From positions 1 to 5,207 of the forward strand of contig DASTHS010000066.1 of assembly GCA_035718085.1 (NCBI GenBank): a stretch of DNA of 5,207 nucleotides, written 5' to 3'. The DNA comes from DASTHS01 sp035718085 (GTDB taxonomy: Bacteria; Actinomycetota; Acidimicrobiia; Acidimicrobiales; Palsa-688). The number at the start of each line of letters is the position of its first letter. Within the stretch, counting starts at the first letter, position 1. The position numbers and the translations under genes are program-made. The notes beneath the pieces were generated by a model. It was not told where the DNA came from. It ran no database searches and was given only the letters and a program-made list of their open reading frames with translations. Of this stretch, positions 1 through 5,207 are shown piece by piece.

Positions 1-553
1 GCGCCGCCGGCGAGCCGGCGGCATACCGGTCGGGGACGTCGGCGGGGAGGCCGCCCATCAGGGCGGGCACTGCGCCGGCACCGAGGCCGAGGGCGGCGGC
101 GCGCGCCAGGTCGACCACGCCGGCGAGAGCGATGGCCGCCACCGGCGTCACCGACGGTGCCGCGCCTGGCGCGCCGCCGTCGATGCGGTGGCGGCCGGCG
201 GCCCACAGCGCGAGGTGGCCGCCCGCAGAGTGCCCGACGGTGACCACCCGGGCGGGGTCGAGGCCGGGCACGGCGGCGAGGTGGTCGACGGCGGCGGCCA
301 CGTCGTCGAAGGTGGCGGGCCAGCCGCCACCGCCACCGCCCAACCCGACGCGGCGGTACTCGATGTTGGCGACCGCCCACCCGTGGTCGGCGAGCGCCGC
401 CGCCATCGGCGCCATGAGCGCCTTGCCGTAGCGGGCCCGCCAGTAGCCGCCGTGGAGCAGGGCGATGACCGGGGCGGATCGGGGTCCTGCCGGCCGGTAG
501 AGGTCGATCCGCTGGGAGCGGCCGGGTCCGTAGGCCAGCCGCTCGGGGGCCAC
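1..553 (-). CDS. Alpha/beta-hydrolase (esterase / kynurenine formamidase-like), C-terminus cut by window edge
   Basis: 184 codons are visible before the reading frame runs off at base 1, with no stop. The fold is a serine alpha/beta-hydrolase. An oxyanion-hole motif HGGYWR sits at residues 34-39. An EYRR segment lies at 65-68, followed by a Gly run and WPATFDD at 78-84. The nucleophile elbow GHSAGG is at 107-112, with Ser109 as the predicted nucleophile. This arrangement is typical of small cytoplasmic carboxylesterases and kynurenine formamidase-like enzymes of roughly 240-280 residues, so the missing part should hold the catalytic Asp and His. No signal peptide is seen. The GTG at 551-553 is the first start codon in this frame for at least 20 codons upstream and lies 4 bases after the stop of the kelch gene. 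No clear Shine-Dalgarno is visible, so translation probably depends on coupling. The substrate cannot be deduced; the family is broad and annotation as a formamidase would be a guess. Confidence 0.9.
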   Translation of the reverse strand, partial: MAPERLAYGPGRSQRIDLYRPAGPRSAPVIALLHGGYWRARYGKALMAPMAAALADHGWAVANIEYRRVGLGGGGGGWPATFDDVAAAVDHLAAVPGLDPARVVTVGHSAGGHLALWAAGRHRIDGGAPGAAPSVTPVAAIALAGVVDLARAAALGLGAGAVPALMGGLPADVPDRYAAGSPAA

Positions 554-557
554 GCGC

Positions 558-2297
558 TCAGGCCGTCGGCCGGGCGGCGCGACGTGAGCGCACCGACAGC
601 ACCAGCCAGGTGAGCAGCGGCAACACCAGCGCGATGGCGAGGAGGACGGGGGTCTGGACGTCGGCGCCGCCGGTGGAGGCGGGGGCCAGCACGTCGACGT
701 CGGTGTAGAGGTCGACGGGCGCGCCGTCGGCGCCCGGGCCCGACAGCTCGAAACGGTGACGGCCCGGCGTGACCGACGGCGGCACGGCAACTGCGGTCGA
801 CACCTGTCCGCTGGCCGTGGCCGTGGTCGACCCGATCCGTTCGGTCGCGGGGTGCAGGGTGATGGCGACGGTGGCCCCCGGCCGGAACCCGGCGCCGAGC
901 AGCACGACCTGGTCGCCGGGGCGCACGACCGCGGGCGCCGGCGGCCGAGGCAGCGCCGTCGTGACGGCGGGGAGGACGTCCACGGCGGCGGGCACCGAGC
1001 TCGGCGGGGAGGTGGCCGGCGGGCCCGCCGGCGGTGTGGTCGAGGGCGGCCTGGCCTGTTGTGAGACGGCGGCGGTGCTGACCGACGGTGCCACCTGGCG
1101 AGCTGCGCCGGTGGTCGGTGGTGCGGTCGTGGCGGTCGTGGGCGACGCCGGGCGGGTGGCCTGGGCGGCGAGCACGGCGGTCGAGGCGAGGGCCGCGCCC
1201 GACTGGTCGACCCCGCCGTAGAGCACGGCGGCCGCCGTGGCGACGTCGAACGCCGCCCCTGCGTCGCGGCGAGCCGGCGGCGGACCCGACGGTGCCAGGG
1301 CCTCCCAGGTCGCGCCGTCCCAGCCCCAGGTGTCGGCGGCCACGCTGCCGCCGAGGTCGCCGCCGGCGAGCACCAGCCCGCCGGTCTGGGGGTCGCCGAC
1401 GAGCTGGGCGCCGGCGCGGCCGGGGGGAGAGGTCGCTGGCGCGGCCTGCGACCACGCCGAGCCGTTCCAGGTCCAGGTGTCGGCGAGCGGCGCAGCGGCC
1501 GGCGTGGTGCCGGCCGGGGCGGGCGAACCGCCGAAGAGCACGGTCTGGCGGTGCACGGGGTCGAGCGCCAGCGCCGCCCCGGTGCGCGGCGGCGGGCCCG
1601 ACGGGCCCTGGTCGACCCAGGCGGTGCCGGTCCAGGTGTAGGTGTCGGTCACCAGCGACGGCCCGGGGGCCACCGGCGAGGCCGGCGGGGCGGTGGTGGT
1701 GGCGGCCGGCGCCGAGGCGGTGGCCGGGGGGATGGTGCCGCCGACGAGCACCAACCCGCCCATGTCGCCGGGGTTGGCCGCCAGGGCGCCGCCGAACGAG
1801 GCGGGGGGACGCACGGCGTCGGCGGCGGTGGCCAGCTGCACCCACGAGGCGCCGTTCCAGGCCCACGTGTCGTTGAGCCCGCGGCCGGCGCTGTCGAGAC
1901 CGCCGAAGAGCAGGAACTGGTGGTGGACCCCGTCGAAGGCCAGGGCCGCGCCACTGCGGGCCGGTGGCACCGCGCCGGCCACCGGCGGCTGCAGCCACTT
2001 GGTGCCGTTCCACTCCCACGTCTGGTCCGACGGGGTGCCGCCGGGCAGCACGCCCCCGAAGAGCACCACCTCGCCGGTGTCGGGGTCGTAGGCCATCGCC
2101 GGGTCACGCAGCGGCGAGGGGCTCGTCGGGGTGGCGGGCTCGGTCCACGCCAGCTGGGCAACCGTCGCCGCGTGGGCGGCCCCGGCGCCGAGGACCAGCC
2201 CGCTGGTAACCGCCGCCACCGCGAACAGCCGGGCGGCGCGCGCCGCCGCTCGGCGCTGGCCCCCGTGCGGGGTTGGGAGGTCGTCGGGGTGGCGCAT
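558..2297 (-). CDS. Secreted kelch-repeat surface protein with sortase-like C-terminal anchor
   Basis: 579 residues. The N-terminus has basic residues (15-23), a hydrophobic core (24-40) and an AHA cleavage site at 41-43, which makes a signal peptide. Residues 64-379 hold six kelch-like repeats, most with an FGG-type turn followed by DTW.WNG..W, predicting a six-bladed beta-propeller outside the cell. Residues 380-457 are a Pro/Thr/Ser/Ala-rich linker. Residues 458-536 resemble the Ig-like/TIG-like modules (GAGFRPGATVAITL) found before the anchors of actinobacterial wall proteins. The tail consists of PASTGG (539-544), a hydrophobic segment (about 550-567) and a basic end RSRRAAR, which is the three-part plan of a sortase substrate. 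The ATG at 2297 was chosen because it opens directly onto the signal peptide; the frame stays open to 2693 but that part lies over the EAL gene. The kelch propeller probably binds a protein or glycan. The ligand is unknown, and no enzymatic residues are recognised. Confidence 0.88.
   Translation of the reverse strand: MRHPDDLPTPHGGQRRAAARAARLFAVAAVTSGLVLGAGAAHAATVAQLAWTEPATPTSPSPLRDPAMAYDPDTGEVVLFGGVLPGGTPSDQTWEWNGTKWLQPPVAGAVPPARSGAALAFDGVHHQFLLFGGLDSAGRGLNDTWAWNGASWVQLATAADAVRPPASFGGALAANPGDMGGLVLVGGTIPPATASAPAATTTAPPASPVAPGPSLVTDTYTWTGTAWVDQGPSGPPPRTGAALALDPVHRQTVLFGGSPAPAGTTPAAAPLADTWTWNGSAWSQAAPATSPPGRAGAQLVGDPQTGGLVLAGGDLGGSVAADTWGWDGATWEALAPSGPPPARRDAGAAFDVATAAAVLYGGVDQSGAALASTAVLAAQATRPASPTTATTAPPTTGAARQVAPSVSTAAVSQQARPPSTTPPAGPPATSPPSSVPAAVDVLPAVTTALPRPPAPAVVRPGDQVVLLGAGFRPGATVAITLHPATERIGSTTATASGQVSTAVAVPPSVTPGRHRFELSGPGADGAPVDLYTDVDVLAPASTGGADVQTPVLLAIALVLPLLTWLVLSVRSRRAARPTA
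1161..2108 (-). repeat. Six kelch-like repeats (propeller blades) in the surface protein
   Basis: Blades, in residues of the 579-residue protein, are approximately 64-104, 111-156, 164-229, 235-284, 291-333 and 339-379. Each begins with PP.R or a similar turn, runs through a small-residue strand, reaches a GG pair after a hydrophobic strand (VLFGG, LLFGG, VLVGG, VLFGG, VLAGG, VLYGG), and mostly closes with W.W.G..W. Blade 3 carries an insertion of about 24 residues rich in Ala, Pro and Thr after its GG. Blade 6 lacks the closing Trp pair. Six repeats fit a closed propeller, but the blade count is my reading by eye. Confidence 0.8.
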
Positions 2298-2316
2298 CGG
2301 TCGCTCGGGTGGAGCG

Positions 2317-2322
2317 ATCGTA
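2317..2322 (-). promoter_or_regulatory. Possible -10 element (TACGAT) upstream of the kelch gene
   Basis: On the minus strand TACGAT ends 19 bases before the ATG at 2297 and fits the TANNNT pattern of actinobacterial -10 boxes. No convincing -35 hexamer is found about 17 bases upstream, where the sequence is GC-only hairpin material. Transcription starting here would give a leader of roughly 10-13 bases with only a weak ribosome-binding site. If real, it means the kelch-hydrolase pair can be expressed apart from the c-di-GMP gene. Confidence 0.25.
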
Positions 2323-2342
2323 CCCCCGGGTGGGGGCGGTTT

Positions 2343-2361
2343 GGGGGGCGGCGTGCCCCCC
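2343..2361 (-). terminator. GC hairpin without U-run between the EAL gene and the kelch gene
   Basis: A perfect 7-bp stem (GGGGGGC / GCCCCCC) with a 5-base loop begins about 20 bases after the TGA of the EAL gene. It is followed on the minus strand by AAACC, not a T-run, so it is not a classical intrinsic terminator. High-GC actinobacteria are often said to use such T-less hairpins, but proof is lacking. Another C-run/G-run pair follows at 2323-2335. The hairpin could terminate, pause, or stabilise a processed end. Confidence 0.35.
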
Positions 2362-2382
2362 GGCGCCCTTCGCCCGATCCGT

Positions 2383-4815
2383 TCAGAGGCCGCCGTCCCG
2401 CTCGCTGGTCGCCGTGCGGAGCAACCAGGCCCGCAGCGCGTCGGCCGGCAGCGGGGCGGACAGGAAGTAGCCCTGCGCCTCGTCGCAGCCGGCGGTGGCC
2501 AGGTCGGCCCACGTGCCAGGGTCTTCGACGCCTTCGGCGACGGCCCGCAGGCCGAGGTTGTGCGCCAGGTCGATCGTCGAACGGACGATGGCGGCGTCAC
2601 TGCGGTCACTGCGCATACCGAAGACGAAGCTCCGGTCGATCTTGACCTCGGTGGCCGGCAGCCGCTTGAGGTAGCCCAGCGAGGAGTAGCCACTGCCGAA
2701 GTCGTCGATGGAGATGGCAGTGCCTGCGTCGGCCAGGCGGCCGAGGATGCCGATCGAGCGGGCTGGGTCGGTCATCAGGCTGCCCTCGGTGATCTCCAGG
2801 GTCAGCCGCTCGGCGCTGACCCCGTGGGAGCCGAGCACCTCGGCGACCTGGTCGGGGAAGTTGACGTCGAGCAGTGAGCGCACCGAGAGGTTGACCGCCA
2901 CCCCGAGGTCGAAGCCCTGTCGGCGGAGGGCGACCTGCTCACTGCAGGCGGCGTGCAGCACCGCGAGGGTCAGGGGGCGGATGAGGCCGGCCTGCTCGGC
3001 CACCGGCACGAACTGGTCGGGGCTGAGCAGGCCGTAGCGGGGGTGGCGCCAGCGCACCAGTGCCTCGAGGCCCTGCACCCGACCGTCGGCCAGGGCGGCC
3101 TTGGGCTGGTAGTGCACCTCGAGCTGGCCGAGGTCGATGCCGCGACGGAGGTCGGCGGCCAGCGAGAGGCGCCACGGGCTGTGGTGGTCGCGCTCGGGGC
3201 TGAAGAGCTCCCAGCCGCTGTGGGCGCTCTTGGCCCGGGCCATGGCGATGTCCGCCTGCTGGAGCAGGGTGATCGCCGGGGTGTCGTCCCGTGCCACGGT
3301 CAAGCCGACCGCCGCGGTGATCTCGAGGCGCAGCTGCCCGAGTGCGAACGGCTGCTCGAGGCTGGTGAGCAGGTGCAGCGCGGCCGCGCTGGCGTCGCCG
3401 TTCGACGTGCCCTCCAGCAGCACGCCGAACTCGTCGGCGCCGAGCCGGGCCACGACGGCGCCGGGGAAGGTGCTGCCGAGCCGGGAACCCACCGCGCAGA
3501 GCAGCGCGTCACCCTGATCGTGGCCCAGGGTGTCGTTCACCTCCTTGAACCGGTCGAGGCCGGCGACCAGCAGGGCAGCCGGGCGCGACGCTGCGTCGGT
3601 GCGCTCGAGGAAGTGCCGCCGGTTGGGGAGTGCGGTCAGCTGGTCGTGGGTCGAGTCGTGGCGCAGCCGCTCGAGCAGCCGCCGACGCTCGAGCCACGCC
3701 GCCGCGCTGCTCGCGAACGTCTCGAGCAGCCGGAGGTCGTCGTCGGTGTAGGCGCGCTGGTTGGCGGTGCCCCCGACGGCCAGCGTGCCGAGCCGGCGTC
3801 CGTCCACCTGGAGGGGGGCGACCATGCCGGCGCCCAGCCCCTCGTCGGTCAGGGCCTGGCGCTCGGGGGTGCCAGGCGCGAGGTCGCCAACCAGCACCGC
3901 GCCGAGCGCGGCCCAGGGTGAGCGATGCGGAGGTGGCGGCGGCCCGGCGCTCGGCGCCGAATCGTCGTCGCCGTCTGCCGTCGTGTCACAGCGCCGGGCG
4001 CCGTCGGGCTCGTCGACGATCGCCGCGGCGGTGGTCGCGCCGATGCGCCCGGCCAAGAGCAGGAGCATCCAGCGGAGCGCGTCGCCGTCAGCCGGCGCAG
4101 TCTCCAGCTCCCGGGTGAACCCGTGCACCGACTCGAGCCGCTGGTAGGCGTGCCGGGAGCGGGCCAGGTAGCCCAGCACGAGGCGGGCGACGACCACGGG
4201 GCCCACCAGCACCGCCACCACCGTCGGGCCGTGGGCGGGGTACAGCTGGCCGAGGAGGAGGCCTCCGAAGGCCAGCAGCGGCTCGACGACCAGGGTCGGC
4301 AGGTCGAGGGTGGCCCACACCGAGGGCGCGGCGCCCTGCAGCAGCACCCCTGGCATCACCAGGGCGTTGTTCACGGTGACGTGGGCGACGCCGGCGGCAG
4401 CCGCTGCTGCGATCCCGTGGCCCCCCGCGCTGCTGTACACCGCCGCGCTGGCCAGGCCGGTGGCGCCGAGCGCGGCGACGTTGAACGCCACGAGGTGCGC
4501 CTTCCCGGACCGCAGACGTCGCCACTCGAGCCCGTCGCACGCGCCGACGATCCACGCGCCGACGAGGCGGCCGTGGGGTGGGAGCGCAGCAACGGCTGCG
4601 CAACTGATGAGCGTGCCCGCCGACAAGCCGAAGTTCGACGGCATGACGAGCGTCGTCTTCCCGGGCCCGACCATCACCAGGCCGAAGAGACCCACGATCG
4701 CCCAGCGGAGGGGCAGGCCGCCGATCGACGCCGAGAGCAGCACGGCGAGCGACGACGAGACGCACACGGCGACCACCCAGTGGTCGAGGCGACGTCCTGG
4801 CATGTCGCCGGTCAA
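2383..4815 (-). CDS. Membrane GAF-GGDEF-EAL protein, probable c-di-GMP phosphodiesterase
   Basis: 810 residues. Residues 10-217 hold about seven or eight hydrophobic helices, a membrane sensory module I cannot name; an FN pair (111-112) and VNN (148-150) recall modules in front of other actinobacterial signalling domains. A short helix leads to a GAF-like domain (about 240-375) with an acidic and poly-Pro insertion at 277-300, then a signalling helix into the GGDEF domain (about 385-540). That domain has GADEF at 459-463, Gly419 where cyclases carry a metal-binding Asp, and no RxxD inhibitory site. The EAL domain (about 552-795) keeps EAL (584-586), Asn642, EITE (674-677), Asp704-Asp705, Lys725, Glu761 and QGY (781-783), so it should hydrolyse c-di-GMP to pGpG at the inner membrane. 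The TTG start at 4815 follows an in-frame stop by two codons. A later ATG at 4803 is the alternative, but it lies 25 bases from the AAGGAG. Confidence 0.95.
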   Translation of the reverse strand: MTGDMPGRRLDHWVVAVCVSSSLAVLLSASIGGLPLRWAIVGLFGLVMVGPGKTTLVMPSNFGLSAGTLISCAAVAALPPHGRLVGAWIVGACDGLEWRRLRSGKAHLVAFNVAALGATGLASAAVYSSAGGHGIAAAAAAGVAHVTVNNALVMPGVLLQGAAPSVWATLDLPTLVVEPLLAFGGLLLGQLYPAHGPTVVAVLVGPVVVARLVLGYLARSRHAYQRLESVHGFTRELETAPADGDALRWMLLLLAGRIGATTAAAIVDEPDGARRCDTTADGDDDSAPSAGPPPPPHRSPWAALGAVLVGDLAPGTPERQALTDEGLGAGMVAPLQVDGRRLGTLAVGGTANQRAYTDDDLRLLETFASSAAAWLERRRLLERLRHDSTHDQLTALPNRRHFLERTDAASRPAALLVAGLDRFKEVNDTLGHDQGDALLCAVGSRLGSTFPGAVVARLGADEFGVLLEGTSNGDASAAALHLLTSLEQPFALGQLRLEITAAVGLTVARDDTPAITLLQQADIAMARAKSAHSGWELFSPERDHHSPWRLSLAADLRRGIDLGQLEVHYQPKAALADGRVQGLEALVRWRHPRYGLLSPDQFVPVAEQAGLIRPLTLAVLHAACSEQVALRRQGFDLGVAVNLSVRSLLDVNFPDQVAEVLGSHGVSAERLTLEITEGSLMTDPARSIGILGRLADAGTAISIDDFGSGYSSLGYLKRLPATEVKIDRSFVFGMRSDRSDAAIVRSTIDLAHNLGLRAVAEGVEDPGTWADLATAGCDEAQGYFLSAPLPADALRAWLLRTATSERDGGL

Positions 4816-4828
4816 CCGTGGTCACACG

Positions 4829-4834
4829 CTCCTT
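4829..4834 (-). promoter_or_regulatory. Shine-Dalgarno AAGGAG for the EAL gene
   Basis: AAGGAG on the minus strand lies 13 bases before the TTG at 4815 and 25 bases before the ATG at 4803. The spacing is long for either, but it favours TTG. No start lies closer in this frame because TGA occurs two codons before the TTG. A long spacing with a weak TTG codon suggests modest translation of the c-di-GMP protein. Confidence 0.6.
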
Positions 4835-4858
4835 GCGCCGGTCCGGTCGGCGCGCGGG

Positions 4859-4886
4859 AACAATAACGCCGAACCCATGGCCGGCG
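4859..4886 (-). terminator. Hairpin plus T-rich tail in the EAL leader (possible attenuator)
   Basis: On the minus strand CGCCGGCC (4886-4879), loop ATG, then GGTTCGGCG (4875-4867) form about 8 bp including one G-U pair and one bulged U. TTATTGTT (4866-4859) follows, with six T in eight bases. This is the strongest intrinsic-terminator shape in the window. It lies 24 bases before the AAGGAG of the EAL gene, so it would act on the leader transcript rather than at a gene end. The tail is interrupted, so termination may be partial. Confidence 0.4.
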
Positions 4887-4936
4887 CTGTTTGGCAGGAC
4901 GGGCGGCTCGATCAACCGGGACCGCGCCCGCGGAGA

Positions 4937-4960
4937 TCAGACGAGCTTGACGCTGCGCAT
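4937..4960 (-). promoter_or_regulatory. Seven-codon leader ORF (MRSVKLV) with good ribosome-binding site
   Basis: On the minus strand, AAAGGTGAG followed by CAA precedes ATG at 4960. AGGTGA can pair with the UCACCU of the 16S rRNA tail. The ORF reads MRSVKLV and stops at TGA (4937-4939). It lies about 120 bases upstream of the EAL gene and about 50 bases upstream of the terminator-like hairpin. A strong site feeding so short an ORF is what leader peptides look like, but no run of one amino acid reveals a sensed metabolite. It may be chance; no homologue is known to me. Confidence 0.3.
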
Positions 4961-4983
4961 TTGCTCACCTTTCTCGGAGGGGC

Positions 4984-5000
4984 CGAGCGAATGTCGCTCG
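4984..5000 (-). repeat. Perfect 7-bp hairpin upstream of the leader ORF
   Basis: CGAGCGA and TCGCTCG pair perfectly around a 3-base loop. On the minus strand the right arm also provides CTCGG, which can pair with CCGAG just downstream (4974-4978), immediately before the AAAGGTGAG of the leader ORF. The two stems share bases and cannot form together. Such overlap is a hallmark of switching leaders, though short stems like these also arise by chance in GC-rich DNA. Confidence 0.45.
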
Positions 5001-5136
5001 CAGCGCATTGTTGCACGCTCCGCGTGGTGACGCCAGCATTCCCCGAACAATTGCACTGGGTGGTCGGAGCACCACGAAGAGCGACAATGGGCGCGGCGGT
5101 GGCGCGTCGCCCGCCGCCGCCCTGCCGGGCGCGGGC

Positions 5137-5142
5137 TACGCT
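5137..5142 (+). promoter_or_regulatory. Possible -10 box (TACGCT) of the tRNA gene
   Basis: TACGCT fits TANNNT and lies 16 bases before the first tRNA base, which would give a short 5' leader for RNase P to remove. No recognisable -35 hexamer stands 16-18 bases upstream; that stretch is only G and C. Confidence 0.35.
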
Positions 5143-5158
5143 CGCTCACGGCAGTTGC

Positions 5159-5207
5159 GCGGGCGTAGCTCAACGGCCAGAGCACCGTCCTTCCAAGTCG
5201 GTGACGC
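5159..5207 (+). tRNA. tRNA-Gly (anticodon TCC), 3' part cut by window edge
   Basis: The acceptor 5' strand is GCGGGCG (5159-5165), followed by TA. The D-arm GCTC/GAGC (5168-5171 and 5180-5183) has a GG-containing loop. The anticodon stem is CCGTC/GTCGG, with loop CTTCCAA (5190-5196) and anticodon TCC at 5192-5194, which reads GGA and GGG glycine codons. The variable region begins at 5202. The T-arm and 3' acceptor strand lie beyond the window. The anticodon stem has one T-T opposition (5188/5198). The rest pairs well, so this is very likely a functional tRNA transcribed away from the EAL gene. Confidence 0.87.

Larger units (their letters stand above)
4816..5158. other. Divergent 343-bp intergenic region between EAL gene and tRNA-Gly
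   Basis: No convincing gene occupies this stretch on either strand. Reading the minus strand towards the EAL gene, it holds a 5-bp hairpin (GTGGT/ACCAC, 6-base loop, near 5060-5080), a 7-bp hairpin (4984-5000), a 7-codon ORF with a good ribosome-binding site (4937-4960), and a hairpin with a T-rich tail (4859-4886). It is visibly less GC-extreme than the flanking genes around 4859-4866 and 5035-5056. I found no clear -35/-10 pair for the minus strand. The plus strand has a possible -10 for the tRNA. Confidence 0.7.

Noticed and set aside
3..22. Perfect 9-bp inverted repeat (GCCGCCGGC, 2-base spacer)
   Set aside because: It sits inside hydrolase codons for Ala-Ala-Gly-Ser-Pro-Ala-Ala and is explained by GC-rich codon choice.
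148..2019. 623-residue minus-strand open frame
   Set aside because: It overlaps the kelch gene and the hydrolase in another frame and is made of Arg/Pro/Gly-rich shadow sequence without domains.
2230..2254. Tat-type signal on the kelch protein
   Set aside because: Arg15-Arg16 is present but without the S/T-R-R-x-F-L-K context; an ordinary Sec signal fits better.
1551..2645. 364-residue plus-strand open frame
   Set aside because: Antisense to the kelch and EAL genes; composition is the usual GC-rich shadow and no domain is seen.
2298..2693. N-terminal extension of the kelch frame
   Set aside because: It lies over the EAL-gene coding sequence, and the ATG at 2297 begins directly at a good signal peptide.
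3925..4866. 313-residue plus-strand open frame
   Set aside because: Antisense to the membrane and GAF part of the EAL gene, rich in Arg, His and Gln, with no recognisable motif.
4818..5030. 70-residue plus-strand ORF
   Set aside because: GTG start without a ribosome-binding site, composition atypical for a protein, and it lies across the structured leader.
4816..5158. c-di-GMP riboswitch (GEMM class) controlling the EAL gene
   Set aside because: I looked for the class I core and tetraloop-receptor pattern and did not see it. An Infernal scan would be decisive.
4937..5185. 82-residue minus-strand ORF
   Set aside because: It runs through the antisense of the tRNA gene, has no good start site, and has no motif. 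Only its last seven codons have a credible ribosome-binding site.

Overview
The window is GC-rich throughout, with mostly G or C at third codon positions. It has GTG and TTG starts and a secreted protein with a Gram-positive style cell-wall anchor. Together these point to a high-GC actinobacterium. The lineage is inferred; a free-living or environmental member such as Acidimicrobiia would fit, but nothing here fixes it.

Three protein genes lie head to tail on the minus strand, in transcription order from right to left. The first (2383-4815) is an 810-residue membrane protein with a multi-helix N-terminal module, a GAF-like domain, a GGDEF domain and an EAL domain. Its EAL domain carries the expected c-di-GMP phosphodiesterase residues. 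Its GGDEF domain has lost a metal-binding Asp and reads GADEF, so it is probably not a cyclase. After an 85-bp gap with GC hairpins comes a 579-residue secreted protein (558-2297): signal peptide, six kelch-like repeats forming a probable beta-propeller, a Pro/Thr/Ser linker, an Ig-like or TIG-like domain, and a sortase-like C-terminus. Four bases beyond its stop starts an alpha/beta-hydrolase (553 to beyond base 1), cut by the window edge.

The right end holds a divergently oriented tRNA-Gly(TCC) on the plus strand (from 5159), also cut by the window edge. Between it and the EAL gene is a 343-bp non-coding stretch. On the minus strand this contains two mutually exclusive small hairpins, a 7-codon ORF with a good ribosome-binding site, and a hairpin followed by a T-rich run. 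This order resembles an attenuator-type leader for the c-di-GMP gene and is the most speculative but most interesting part of the window.

How the genes work together: the kelch and hydrolase genes look translationally coupled. The c-di-GMP gene may or may not share their transcript. A link between c-di-GMP turnover and a surface protein is plausible but rests only on adjacency. I see no mobile element, CRISPR array or defence system.
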